The notes beneath the pieces were generated by a model. That model did not search any database and was not told the DNA's origin. It was given only the letters and a program-made list of their open reading frames with translations. Positions 25,420-34,532 of a stretch of 44,993 nt of DNA are shown here, one piece after another. Every line of letters starts with the position of its first letter. Within the stretch, counting starts at the first letter, position 1. This DNA is from Promethearchaeota archaeon (lineage in GTDB: Archaea > Asgardarchaeota > Lokiarchaeia > Sigyniarchaeales > SOKP01). The stretch is from NCBI GenBank assembly GCA_014730165.1, contig WJIS01000065.1:1-44993 (forward strand). Direction: 5' to 3'. Position numbers and translations under genes: made by a program.

Positions 25420-26253
25420 ATGATGGATGTTAAACGAATAATTTCAAAGATCGAAAAGGGTTACATTAAAAATAATTTGAAAAAAGAACAGCGCGTTGAC
25501 GGAAGGGGTCTATGGGATTATAGAGATTTTGAAATCAAAACGGGAATAATTACAGCTGCAGAAGGATCTTGTGATATTTCATTAGGAGGAACAAGAATCA
25601 TGATAGGAGTAAAATATGACGTCGGAACTCCATTTCCGGATACACCAGATGAAGGAGTTTGTACTGTAATGGCCGAACTTTTACCATTAGCATCTCCCTT
25701 ATTTGAAAGAGGTCCACCTGATGAAGAATCAATTGAACTAGCTCGTGTTGTCGATAGAGGAATAAGACACGCAGATTGTGTCCAAACTAAGAAACTTTGC
25801 ATACAAAAAGATGAAGCGGTCTATATAATATTTATTGATATGTATGTTATAAACCATAGCGGTAATATGATTGATTGTGGTGCAGTAGGATCATTAGCTG
25901 CGCTATTATCAGCAAAAATACCTCAAGGAAAATGGACCGAAAACGGACCAGAATGGACCGGTGAATATATATCTGGTAAGGATATAATTAATGAATTACC
26001 ACTGGCAATTACTTTTGGTAAAATTGATGATATGCTCTTCTTAGATCCAAATCTTGCAGAAGAACTAGTTTCTGATGGTCGTATAACGATATCAGTCACA
26101 AAAGATCAAATTACTAGTATCCAAAAAAGTGGCTCGACAACCTTCGAAATCGATGAGATTAAAATGCTTAGCAAAAAGGCTTTTGAAGCTGCCGACAAAC
26201 TTCGAGAAGATCTGAATCTTTGGCAATACGCAGAAAATATAGAAGAAGAATAA
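25420..26253 (+). CDS. rrp42: Exosome non-catalytic subunit Rrp42
   Basis: Rrp42 alternates with Rrp41 in the hexameric ring, contributing to RNA binding but not to catalysis. The 277-residue RNase PH fold has RVDGRGLWDYRDFEIKTGI, the C-terminal-type MAELLPLASPLFERGPPDE stretch, and VDRGIRHADCVQTKKLCI, all typical of Rrp42. There are two adjacent ATG codons (25420 and 25423); an AGAGGTG element precedes the first. It is the last gene of the cluster and is followed by a T-rich stretch. Confidence 0.96.
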   Translation: MMDVKRIISKIEKGYIKNNLKKEQRVDGRGLWDYRDFEIKTGIITAAEGSCDISLGGTRIMIGVKYDVGTPFPDTPDEGVCTVMAELLPLASPLFERGPPDEESIELARVVDRGIRHADCVQTKKLCIQKDEAVYIIFIDMYVINHSGNMIDCGAVGSLAALLSAKIPQGKWTENGPEWTGEYISGKDIINELPLAITFGKIDDMLFLDPNLAEELVSDGRITISVTKDQITSIQKSGSTTFEIDEIKMLSKKAFEAADKLREDLNLWQYAENIEEE

Positions 26254-26297
26254 TTTTTTATTGTTTAATTTTTAATTTTTGTTTTTTTTGTTTTCTT
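26254..26297 (+). terminator. T-rich terminator after rrp42
   Basis: The 44 bases after the rrp42 stop contain several T runs on the plus strand, the longest eight Ts at 26283-26290. This is the usual form of an intrinsic archaeal terminator. The convergent DUF7064-like gene ends 26 bp further on. Confidence 0.5.
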
Positions 26298-26323
26298 AAC
26301 CTATAGCTATTATTATATTATTT

Positions 26324-27298
26324 TTAACTTTGCTCGCTAGTTTTTCGAAGGGTTTCAAATGTACCAAATCCTCCTTTAATTTCATTTAACTGAAATTTTC
26401 CAAAAGATTGAACAAGAATAGATTTCTTTCCTTCTTTATCCTCAAAAGGTACGGGGATTATTGGGCCAACTTCTGCTTTTAGAATATGTTTTTCACTATT
26501 ATCATCAATTAATTCAAGCTTTGAACTTACTGGAAATATGCCGTCATCCCGAAATTTCTGATCAAGTATTTTAATCGTTTTCAAAGGTATATTTTTTCCA
26601 TCTCGAAACAGAAAACCACCAGTTGATAATCTCCCATCTTCAGAGATGATTGCGGCAGGATTTAGAGCTAGCTGATCATTAAACCAAATTACATAATATA
26701 ACCAATTTCCCACACCTGTCCAATCTCTTACCCCATAGGTGTGATCTCTTTGCCCTAATGCATTTTTTATTTTAAATTCTTGATTATCGATATTCACGAT
26801 ACCATTAATTTTTGCTATTTGTTCCCAGTGTTTATCACCTGCCTTTTTTCCCAACTCTAACGACTCTGGACTCATGTGTTTACTGTATTCATACACATCA
26901 TTTAGAGGGTTAAAATTCACATCGATTTTGACCTTCTTTATACTCGAAATAAGGTCGGGATTTTTTCGTACATCAGGTAAAGATTCTGGATTGTCAACAA
27001 TTATTACATTTCCTTTGAATTTATAATTCCAAGTCCCATCTTCTCGCCATCCATGAGTAACTCCTGCGACTTTTAAGTTATCGGTAAAATCCTTGAGTTT
27101 TTTCTCTTGAAAATATCCTCCAGCAGACCCATCAGGTAGGAAAAGAAAAAGAAACGTCATAGCCTCTTCTTTATTTGGTTTAAGTCCTAATCGTGAAAGT
27201 ATACCTATTTCGTTCTCTTTATCATAAGAACAGAAGTAATATGATTCGTTCCATTCTGGATGATTTGTACGATAATTTGGGTGAATAACTGGTTCCAT
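26324..27298 (-). CDS. CrtC/AttH-like lipocalin-fold protein (DUF7064-like)
   Basis: A 324-residue soluble protein. The key segment is GQRDHTYGVRDWTGVGNWLY near residues 180-200, a signature of the hydratase/AttH/CrtC-like double-lipocalin superfamily now split into DUF7064/7065. The strand-rich layout elsewhere agrees (GTWNYKFKGNVIIV, LSTGGFLFRDGK, HILKAEVGPIIPV). Characterised relatives bind or hydrate terpenoid or lipid molecules; the substrate here is unknown. AAAGGAGA lies about 9 nt before the ATG. It is 128 bp downstream of the big ATP-grasp/His-domain gene on the same strand, so the two may form an operon. Confidence 0.6.
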   Translation of the reverse strand: MEPVIHPNYRTNHPEWNESYYFCSYDKENEIGILSRLGLKPNKEEAMTFLFLFLPDGSAGGYFQEKKLKDFTDNLKVAGVTHGWREDGTWNYKFKGNVIIVDNPESLPDVRKNPDLISSIKKVKIDVNFNPLNDVYEYSKHMSPESLELGKKAGDKHWEQIAKINGIVNIDNQEFKIKNALGQRDHTYGVRDWTGVGNWLYYVIWFNDQLALNPAAIISEDGRLSTGGFLFRDGKNIPLKTIKILDQKFRDDGIFPVSSKLELIDDNSEKHILKAEVGPIIPVPFEDKEGKKSILVQSFGKFQLNEIKGGFGTFETLRKTSEQS

Positions 27299-27426
27299 TT
27301 GCTAATTCTCCTTTAATTTAATTAATAAACAATTTAGATTAATAATTTATGAAATCTAAAATGAAAGAGAACTATTAAATTAATTCTTAAGTTGAAAAGT
27401 AATGAGCTATATTAGTATTAATTCAA

Positions 27427-30150
27427 TTAATCTTTAATCATTACCTTTCCATTAAATCCATTTAGAGTAACATTTTGACCCGTTTTTAAAAATTTACACG
27501 CATTCGATATATTTGTCACTGCTGGAATGCCATACTCTCGAGAAACTACTGCTCCATGGGATAAAACACCACCTGTCTCCGTTATTAACCCTCCTATTTT
27601 GGAAAATATAGGTGTCCATCCAGGATCCGTTTTTGGAACCACTAAAATCTCACCCGCCTTTACTTTAGGGATATCCTCAATTCGAGTTATTACTCTGACT
27701 GAACCTTTCACAATTCCTTGACTTGCGGGAATACCAGTAAATGAAATACTTTCGGAATCAAATTCGAGATTATCATTAAATTCTCTGTCTCCAATTATAA
27801 ATTTGGGGGGTACTTTATCTTCATATTCCTTAAATTTTTTCTTTCTCTCATATATCTTAGCTTTTATATCTTCTATATTAATTCCCTTTGTGTCTCCAAT
27901 TATAAGTTGATCAACTTCTTTTTTCCTAAGAAAAAAAATATCGTCAATGTTTTCGATAATGGCCTTCTTTTTGAAGATTTTACCAATTTCCAAGAATACT
28001 TGACGATTTAATGTGATCCATTTATCTAAATTAAACCTCTGTGCTTCTCTAAATTTAATATATCTTTTACTTAAATTTAGGATATTTGAAAATATCTTCC
28101 ATTTAAGAATACCTAAAAATTGACCCCTAAATCTACTATAAATATATCTCTCAACAAGTAAACGATATTTCTCATTTTTGGTTTGTATATTCTCAATATT
28201 TTGTTCATGTTCAATTATTAAAGACTTTAATATCTCAAAAACGTAATCTGGTGCTTCCCGCCATCGAGGATAATAAGGTTCACGAGTATATCCTCTATCT
28301 CCATGTTCCTCCAAAAATTTATCAAATTTTTCCAATAATAGATTTATTGATGGTCCTTGGTGGGATTTTAATTCGTTATAGATTTTTTTTGGATTTGTTT
28401 GAGTTATTATCTCTTTTAGTTGTGAATTTCGATTAATATACCAGGCTAATTCATGGATCTTATGATTTGTTTCTTTTAATTTATGATCCAAGCCAGAGAT
28501 CAATATAGGATAATATTTATAGCAATCTTGTTTCCCTAAGAATCTTGTGAGAAGATATTGAACTAATAAATTCATTCCAATATTATGAACAGGAATACCA
28601 TACCGAACCAGTCTAAAATGATCTCTCATAAGAATATCTAAATCCTCTGCTAATGTAAATAATTCATATGGATCCTCCTTTATCTTTAGTTTTTCTAATT
28701 TTTTATTGAATTCTTCATAATATGGATTAAATTTCTTTCTCGTCCATTCATAATATGCTTTATCTGTCTTAGATATAGAACCATTAGGATCAAAAAACAT
28801 TATTCTTAGTTCACCTATGATACGATTAATTGTATGAAATGGGAGATTCTTTATCGTTTTCTTTCCATACTTTCCCTTTCCGTTAGGGAAATAATTTAAA
28901 AGATCCTCATTTCTCATAAAAGAGGGAATTTCGTTCTCTACTTTCCTTTTTAAAACATCTAAATTAAAATAAACATGTCCATTATACAATTTTAAAAGTT
29001 TTGTTTCCATCTTTTTATAGCCCATTATGCTATTCAATTCCACATTCACTATATCTGTCAGTTGATCACCTAACAAATCAAAAAATAAGGGTGTAGAACT
29101 ATCATTCCAGTAATCGTCGCTATATCCTCGAGAATACACAATGTCTTCCACCGCCCCTTTCTCTCTGAAGGACGTTATAGGGCGAGATTGAAGGATCGAA
29201 ATTTCTTTATTTTTATCAATAGCCCATTCAATATCTTGCGGTTGATTATATAATTTTTCGATTTGAATTCCAATACGGGCAAGATTCATTAATTCGTCAT
29301 CTCTAAGAGATGATGAGAGATTTTCATTATCTGAAAGCATAACATGTTCTATCCCACTTTCATGTCCAATTTTTTTTGGTTGAATAGCAAATTTCTTTTT
29401 TCCTATACGTATATTTGTTATTTTAACACTTTTTTCAGTCTTTTTTCCACATCTTTCCAAGATAAACTGATCTGGTGTACATGCCCCAGACATCACAGAT
29501 TCACCTAATCCATAGTTAGATTCTATAAGTATCTCCGATCTTTCCGATGTAATAGGGTTTATTGTAAATAGTACCCCAGCAGACCTCGCGGAAACCATTC
29601 TCTGAACAATTATAGCTATTTTAATACCCTCTTGAGCTATATTATGTTTTAACCGATAAGCTATTACTCTTTCACTCCATAGAGAAGCATAACACTTTTT
29701 AATATGTGAGATCAGGTCCTCAAAATTATGAAGATTTAAAAATGATTCATATTGACCCGCAAATGACGCATTTTCTAAGTCCTCTGCTGTAGCTGAAGAG
29801 CGAACAGCAAAGGTTTTATAGCCCATTTGTTTATGCAGACTCTTAATTATATCAAGTTCCTTCTCAGGAAATTTCCCATTCTCAATTTTTTTCCTTATTT
29901 GTGTACTCAAAATTCCTATGTTATTTAACTCCGAAAGATTAAATTGATTCATGGATTCAATAATAAAATCCTTTAAGTTATTATACTCAAGAAATTGATT
30001 ATATAAATCCGTTGTTAAGACATAACCATCGGGGACATTAAAGTTAGATTTTATAAGTTTATAAAGATTTGTAGCTTTTCCACCTATTTTTTCAAAATGT
30101 ATTGGTGATATTTCATTCAATTTCAAAGCTACTATTGGAGCTACAACCAT
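27427..30150 (-). CDS. ATP-grasp/His-domain phosphotransferase, rifampicin-phosphotransferase-like architecture
   Basis: A 907-residue protein. Residues 1 to about 320 are a PPDK/PEP-synthase ATP-binding domain (GGKATNLYKLIKSNF; FAVRSSATAEDLENASFAGQ; IEWAIDKNKEISILQSRPI). Residues about 330-780 are a large helical middle. Residues about 800-907 are the swivelling phosphohistidine domain with catalytic H865 in TGGVLSHGAVVSREYGIPA. The PEP/pyruvate TIM barrel of PpsA and PPDK is absent. This order and size match rifampicin phosphotransferase and related enzymes that use ATP to phosphorylate a small molecule via the histidine. The substrate cannot be read from sequence. It is the likely first gene of a two-gene unit with the lipocalin-like protein. 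Confidence 0.85.
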   Translation of the reverse strand: MVVAPIVALKLNEISPIHFEKIGGKATNLYKLIKSNFNVPDGYVLTTDLYNQFLEYNNLKDFIIESMNQFNLSELNNIGILSTQIRKKIENGKFPEKELDIIKSLHKQMGYKTFAVRSSATAEDLENASFAGQYESFLNLHNFEDLISHIKKCYASLWSERVIAYRLKHNIAQEGIKIAIIVQRMVSARSAGVLFTINPITSERSEILIESNYGLGESVMSGACTPDQFILERCGKKTEKSVKITNIRIGKKKFAIQPKKIGHESGIEHVMLSDNENLSSSLRDDELMNLARIGIQIEKLYNQPQDIEWAIDKNKEISILQSRPITSFREKGAVEDIVYSRGYSDDYWNDSSTPLFFDLLGDQLTDIVNVELNSIMGYKKMETKLLKLYNGHVYFNLDVLKRKVENEIPSFMRNEDLLNYFPNGKGKYGKKTIKNLPFHTINRIIGELRIMFFDPNGSISKTDKAYYEWTRKKFNPYYEEFNKKLEKLKIKEDPYELFTLAEDLDILMRDHFRLVRYGIPVHNIGMNLLVQYLLTRFLGKQDCYKYYPILISGLDHKLKETNHKIHELAWYINRNSQLKEIITQTNPKKIYNELKSHQGPSINLLLEKFDKFLEEHGDRGYTREPYYPRWREAPDYVFEILKSLIIEHEQNIENIQTKNEKYRLLVERYIYSRFRGQFLGILKWKIFSNILNLSKRYIKFREAQRFNLDKWITLNRQVFLEIGKIFKKKAIIENIDDIFFLRKKEVDQLIIGDTKGINIEDIKAKIYERKKKFKEYEDKVPPKFIIGDREFNDNLEFDSESISFTGIPASQGIVKGSVRVITRIEDIPKVKAGEILVVPKTDPGWTPIFSKIGGLITETGGVLSHGAVVSREYGIPAVTNISNACKFLKTGQNVTLNGFNGKVMIKD

Positions 30151-30595
30151 ACTTCATCATTTATCTAAATTTCTATTAGTAAATTTATTGATTTTATTTA
30201 TAGATGTATTTTATTTTCTTCTCATAAAAAGCTTTTTCTTAATTCTAATACTCCAAATCAAATATTCCGACTTCCAGCTTTGCTAAAAATAATACTATTA
30301 AATGTAGTAAAAAAAATAAAGAATGATTACCCATAAGGAAATCATTTTATTTATTGGTTTGATTTAAATAAATTAATATTATTTAAAATCTCTTTTTTAG
30401 GTACCGTAACTTTTCTTGAGATTAATTGGTTATAGAATGAACCTGCAAGTATTCTCTATGGAAAATTTTACCTTAGTTCACTTAGATTAAATCAAAGGAT
30501 TCTAGGATAAAGCTTCTATCAATTAATTGACTAAAATTTTTATTCTATCATTCGTTTTATGATATAATTATATTTTCAAACTAAGTGAGATTTTT
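30151..30595. other. 445-bp divergent intergenic region upstream of rpl37ae
   Basis: No gene seen. It must carry promoters for the phosphotransferase gene (left) and rpl37ae (right). A TATA-like ATGATATAATTATAT lies at 30558-30572, about 25 nt before the rpl37ae ATG, consistent with a leaderless or nearly leaderless mRNA. Confidence 0.45.
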
Positions 30596-30889
30596 ATGGG
30601 AAAAACAAAAAAAGTAGGTATTACCGGAAAATATGGCACTAGATATGGTTCAGTTAATCGAAAGAGAACTAAAATTATTCTAGACAGAATGAAAAGTAAG
30701 AATAATAAGTGCCCAAAATGCGAGACTAAAGGCTCAATACATAGAATCTCAACTGGTATTTGGTATTGCAGAAAATGCGATGCGAAATTTACTGGTGGAG
30801 CCTATAGTATACTTACAGAACGAGGAGCGGAATCATTCAGGATTGCGAAGAGAAAGCAACGTGAAATTGAATTGATTGAAGAAGAATGA
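30596..30889 (+). CDS. rpl37ae: Large ribosomal subunit protein eL43 (L37Ae)
   Basis: A zinc-ribbon ribosomal protein of archaea and eukaryotes. The 97-residue basic protein has C39-P-K-C42 and C58-R-K-C61 around a central WY, then the GGAYSILTERG tail. Length is normal. It overlaps pcc1 by 4 nt (ATGA). In many archaea rpoP (RNA polymerase subunit P) lies directly after rpl37ae; here that position goes straight to pcc1. Confidence 0.95.
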   Translation: MGKTKKVGITGKYGTRYGSVNRKRTKIILDRMKSKNNKCPKCETKGSIHRISTGIWYCRKCDAKFTGGAYSILTERGAESFRIAKRKQREIELIEEE

Positions 30890-31155
30890 ATGATAAAAAT
30901 AGTTTCTCGATAACCTCTTCTATTGAATTTACTTTTAAAGAATCCGAAATGAGAAACATTGCCTATACCTCATTTTTACCCGAATATAATAAATTGAAAT
31001 CGACTCGATCTCAAACTATTATGAAGAAAAAGAATGGGGATGTATTACTTTTCAATATAGAAAGTAAGGATATTACTGCTTTTAGAGCCTCTATGAATGA
31101 TGTTATTAGTTTTGGAAAGATAATTGAAAGTGTAGAAAAAATCATTAATAAATGA
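30886..31155 (+). CDS. pcc1: KEOPS complex subunit Pcc1
   Basis: Pcc1 dimerises KEOPS and helps bind tRNA for the t6A37 modification. The 89-residue protein has the diagnostic ending DITAFRASMNDVISFGKIIE, with the conserved (A)-x-R-A-S-x-N pattern. The N-terminal strand SSIEFTFKE and a helix containing FLPEY precede it, as in other archaeal Pcc1. It overlaps rpl37ae by 4 nt, so it is translationally coupled. Two further t6A genes (cgi121, tsaC) are in the window; kae1 and bud32 are not. Confidence 0.85.
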   Translation: MNDKNSFSITSSIEFTFKESEMRNIAYTSFLPEYNKLKSTRSQTIMKKKNGDVLLFNIESKDITAFRASMNDVISFGKIIESVEKIINK

Positions 31156-31229
31156 GAGAACCAAACTATAAATTTTCGTACATAGATAATTTTGAATTAA
31201 TTATATAATGGTTTAATATTCAAGTTAGA

Positions 31230-31717
31230 CTAGGATATGTCTTTTAATCTATAATTCTCTGATACAACATCAATGATTCGAGATGCAATAAATCTTTTGA
31301 TGTGTTTTGAAACATTAGTTGCACGTTTTTCTTTATCAATGATATAAACTTCATTTTCGCTACTTCCAAATCCGAAATCAACACGTCCAATACCATTTAC
31401 TACGATTAAATCAGCATTAGATTTATGTAAACGCCAACATGTTTTGTCAATTAATTCTGTCTTCGATATATTAGTCTAAGCTTTAAACGCTACAATCTTA
31501 ACATTTATATTGACATCTGTCTCTCATTATCTATGATCTTAGGTCTCAATCTCAAAATAACATATGGTGCGTTTATATTGTTTGAGAAGATTTTACCTTC
31601 AATACGATTAGTTGGTAAATAATCACTTATTGCAGCAGTATATATGAATAAATTATATTCAATATTATTCAATTCTATATTTGATTTTTTTAAAAAAGTA
31701 TTATATAAATTTTTCAA
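31230..31717 (-). pseudogene. coaBC: coaBC remnant (phosphopantothenoylcysteine synthetase domain)
   Basis: Two adjoining minus frames carry CoaB-domain sequence. The first (31505-31717) includes IYTAAISDYLPTNRIEGKI and a PKIIDNERQ-like end, matching the CoaB A-x-S/A-D-Y-x-P motif and P-K-I-I-D. After a stop and frame change comes NVKIVAFKA (stop) and then SNADLIVVNGIGR, FGFGSSENEVYIIDKEK and a closing helix, which match the VaFKaE ... aDlIVaN ... F-x-S-x-x-N-E-V core. The N-terminal CoaC half and the CoaB nucleotide-binding loop are missing. With a frameshift, an in-frame stop and 5' truncation it is non-functional. Confidence 0.7.
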
Positions 31718-31748
31718 ACTAATTTTTTTTTAAGGGAGATGAGATGGG

Positions 31749-32048
31749 ATGAGTTTTGAAGAGAAAGAAATAGAGATAAAAGGTGTTTGGAATTTCTTGC
31801 ATCATATGGTCTCAGGAATAATTATTTTCCTTGAAGGATTGCTTCTTTTAATTTTTAATGAAAATCTCTTCTTTAGTCTGATGTTTATTTTAATTGGTGC
31901 CTTTCTTTTTATTGATGATCTCTTAGCGGAAACAATTGATGTGTCAATTTTTAATAATATTCATTCGAATCCGAAAAAATTAAAAATTGCAGGGTTGTTA
32001 TTCTTTGTTATAATGGAAGTTATATTTATCCTAATTCTGATTTTCTGA
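31749..32048 (+). CDS. Small membrane protein, unknown
   Basis: A 99-residue protein with three likely membrane segments (near 20-37, 40-58 and 80-99) and an acidic N-terminus (SFEEKEIEIKGVW). I do not recognise a family. The membrane segments are rich in Phe, Ile and Leu, and a conserved-looking acidic pair LFIDDLLAETIDV lies between the second and third. AAGGGAGATGAGATGG just upstream contains a plausible Shine-Dalgarno. It stands alone between the coaB remnant and prefoldin beta. Confidence 0.55.
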   Translation: MSFEEKEIEIKGVWNFLHHMVSGIIIFLEGLLLLIFNENLFFSLMFILIGAFLFIDDLLAETIDVSIFNNIHSNPKKLKIAGLLFFVIMEVIFILILIF

Positions 32049-32263
32049 CGAATTCGCCAAACTAATCTCTTTTTTTACCAATCACTATAAAACTTTTGAT
32101 TAAATTACCTTTTTCTTTCAGAAAATATCCAGTTTATAGTTTATTGATTTCTTTGTCTAAAATATTTATCTTTGGATCAACTTCTAAATTATTAATAAAT
32201 CATAGAACTAAAATTTTTAATATTTAAAGCACTTAAAATATTAAAATAAACAAATGAAAAACT

Positions 32264-32629
32264 ATGTCAGTTAATCTCGATAGTCTTGATGAAGATTTGA
32301 GAAAGAGAATACAAAATCTAAAGAGTTTGCAAAATAACCTTGAATTTATCGTGAGTCAACGCATTCAAATGGAGAGCAATCAAGGAGAGACAGAATTAGC
32401 AATTGAGGAATTAGAGAAAGTAGAACCCGAGGAAGTAGTATACAAGTCAATTGGAGGTATTATGGTTAAGAGTAATAAGGATAAACTACTCGCTGAAAAA
32501 AAAAGCCAGAACACAAGCCTTGAGATGCGGATTAAAACTCTAAAACAAAAGGAAGAAAGAACTCGCTCACAAATTAAACAATTAAGTCAATCTCTTCAAT
32601 CTGATCTTCAACAACAACAAGCAGCATAG
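32264..32629 (+). CDS. pfdB: Prefoldin beta subunit
   Basis: Two alpha and four beta subunits form the jellyfish-shaped prefoldin that passes unfolded chains to the thermosome. The 121-residue protein has two long coiled-coil helices joined by the beta-hairpin VVYKSIGGIMVKSNKDKLL, the hallmark of beta-type subunits, and a Gln-rich tail (QSDLQQQQAA). Length is normal. It is 8 bp ahead of the DHH phosphoesterase, as in other archaeal genomes where both accompany rpl37ae/pcc1. Confidence 0.92.
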   Translation: MSVNLDSLDEDLRKRIQNLKSLQNNLEFIVSQRIQMESNQGETELAIEELEKVEPEEVVYKSIGGIMVKSNKDKLLAEKKSQNTSLEMRIKTLKQKEERTRSQIKQLSQSLQSDLQQQQAA

Positions 32630-32637
32630 ACGATTTT

Positions 32638-33645
32638 ATGTTAAAAGATTGGTTTGAAGAATTATTACCTTTTTTAAAAAATAAAAAGATTTTATTATCA
32701 TCTCACGAGTTAGTTGATTTGGATGGCTTCAGTTCTGCTGTTGCCTTATATTTTTTTTTGAATCAATTTATTCAAGATTCCACTCTTTATCTCTATTTTT
32801 CGGATATTTCAAAAAAAACACAATCCTTTTATGAGAAATTAAAGTTGAAATTTCCTGAAATGTCTATAAATATAGAAAAAGATATTTCTACTTTAGATAT
32901 TGATACTGTGATAATACTTGATGCTAATAATATAAACCAACTTCCCTTTTTAAATGATCTTACGAATATTCTGGATGAATTGAATTATATCTTTATAGAT
33001 CATCATTATTCAGATGAGAAAATCGAAAAACAAATACAAAATAATAAAATAATTATTGATGAGTATACTTCGACTGCGGAGTTGATATCAGAAATTTTCT
33101 TTCAATACCAAATTAAAATTCCATTATTTTTGAAATATCTCCTGTTAGGTGGGATTTTAAGTGATTCTGGATTCCTTAGATTAGCAAATACTAATACTAT
33201 TAAGACAGTTTCAATTTTATTAGAACCAAATATGAGATATCAAGAATTAATTCTTATGATGAGACAAAAATCCGACATTTCACAGAAAATTGCAAAAATT
33301 AAAGGTACTCAAAGGGTTGAATTAATTAGAGAATCAGAGTATCTCATAGGATATTCTCACGTAAGTAGTTTTGAATCGGGTGTTGCCGCTACTCTTATAA
33401 AAATAGGTTTTGATATTGGAATTGTGTTTTCGGAAAGAAAAAAGGAATACAGGATTAGTATGAGGGCAAACAAAAGAATTTGTGTTAATTCTGATCTTCA
33501 CTTGGGTAAAATAGCTCAGCAGATCTCTAAAGAGTACGGAGGTCAGGGTGGAGGACACGATGGTGCTGCTTCCATTACTTTAGATATAAAACAAGGAGAT
33601 TTAAAAACGATCATTTTACAGAAAATTAAAGAAAATTTAAACTAA
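32638..33645 (+). CDS. DHH-family phosphoesterase (RecJ/NrnA-like)
   Basis: A 335-residue Mn-dependent phosphoesterase. The DHH domain has HELVDLDGFSSAVAL near residues 24-38, VIILDANN, and FIDHHYSD near 120. The DHHA1 domain follows and ends in GGQGGGHDGAAS, the substrate-binding glycine/histidine loop. The family includes RecJ-type exonucleases, oligoribonuclease NrnA and cyclic-dinucleotide phosphodiesterases. Size and the lack of extra OB domains favour a NrnA/archaeal RecJ-like nuclease. It probably shares an operon with pfdB. Confidence 0.88.
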   Translation: MLKDWFEELLPFLKNKKILLSSHELVDLDGFSSAVALYFFLNQFIQDSTLYLYFSDISKKTQSFYEKLKLKFPEMSINIEKDISTLDIDTVIILDANNINQLPFLNDLTNILDELNYIFIDHHYSDEKIEKQIQNNKIIIDEYTSTAELISEIFFQYQIKIPLFLKYLLLGGILSDSGFLRLANTNTIKTVSILLEPNMRYQELILMMRQKSDISQKIAKIKGTQRVELIRESEYLIGYSHVSSFESGVAATLIKIGFDIGIVFSERKKEYRISMRANKRICVNSDLHLGKIAQQISKEYGGQGGGHDGAASITLDIKQGDLKTIILQKIKENLN

Positions 33646-33694
33646 TCCATATTATACATACTAAGAATTAAATTGTATATATTTTAGAATTGTA

Positions 33695-34531
33695 ATGTCT
33701 CTCGTTAAATTTAAAAACTTTTATTTTCGCTATAAAGGGAACGAAGAATATGCTCTAAATAATATAAATTTGAACATAGAGAAAAATAAGTTTATTTTAT
33801 TAGCGGGAGAGACGGGATCTGGAAAAACAACACTTCTAAGATGCATGAATGGATTAATTCCCCAATTTTATTCCGGTCATTATAGGGGAAAAGTCGAAAT
33901 TAAAGGTAATGATTCAACTCAGGTTAATATTGCTGATTTATCAACAATTGTAGGGATAGTATTTCAAAATCCAGAAAACCAGCTTGTTTCGATGAATGTT
34001 GAACATGAAATAGCTTTTGGAATGGAAAATTTGGGCTTTCCTCGAGATAAAATTAGGAAGAAAATAGAAGAAGTTGTTCAATTAACCGGTATTGAATCCA
34101 TCATGGATAAAGCACCATTTGAGATAAGTGGAGGAGAGCAACAAAGGGTAGCAATTGCTTCGATTCTGGCTCTTGAACCAGAGTTACTTATTTTAGATGA
34201 GCCTACAGCTAATTTAGATCCCCTTTTCGCTCAAAATATAATAAACCTTTTATCTTCGATTCAAAAAAAAACTAACATAACAATAATTATCAGTGAGCAT
34301 AGAATGGATTTAGTAGTCCCTATTGTGGATGAAATTATTTTAATGGAAAAAAGTAGAGTAGTCGCTCAAGATAAAAGAGATAATATAGTAAACTCAGATA
34401 TTTTCAATAAACTTCATATTAATAAGCCGATAATTTATTCGATTTTCAAAAAACTACAGACTAGAAATTATTATCAAGGGGATATCCCAATAAGTATACC
34501 TGAAGCACTTAAAATATTGAAAAATAAATGA
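33695..34531 (+). CDS. ecfA1: ECF transporter ATPase (first copy)
   Basis: One of two ABC ATPases powering an energy-coupling-factor vitamin/metal importer. The 278-residue protein has Walker A GETGSGKTT (near residue 38), the Q-loop region VFQNPENQLVS, signature EISGGEQQRVAIASI, Walker B LLILDEPTANLDP, and a switch histidine in ISEHRMDLV. The QNPxxQ Q-loop is typical of EcfA. Followed immediately by a second ATPase and EcfT. The S (substrate-binding) component is not in the window, so the substrate is unknown. Confidence 0.92.
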   Translation: MSLVKFKNFYFRYKGNEEYALNNINLNIEKNKFILLAGETGSGKTTLLRCMNGLIPQFYSGHYRGKVEIKGNDSTQVNIADLSTIVGIVFQNPENQLVSMNVEHEIAFGMENLGFPRDKIRKKIEEVVQLTGIESIMDKAPFEISGGEQQRVAIASILALEPELLILDEPTANLDPLFAQNIINLLSSIQKKTNITIIISEHRMDLVVPIVDEIILMEKSRVVAQDKRDNIVNSDIFNKLHINKPIIYSIFKKLQTRNYYQGDIPISIPEALKILKNK

Positions 34532-34532
34532 A

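Noticed and set aside
27527-28436. Plus-strand ORFs opposite the phosphotransferase gene
   Set aside because: Shadows; the minus-strand frame is continuous for 907 codons with clear motifs.
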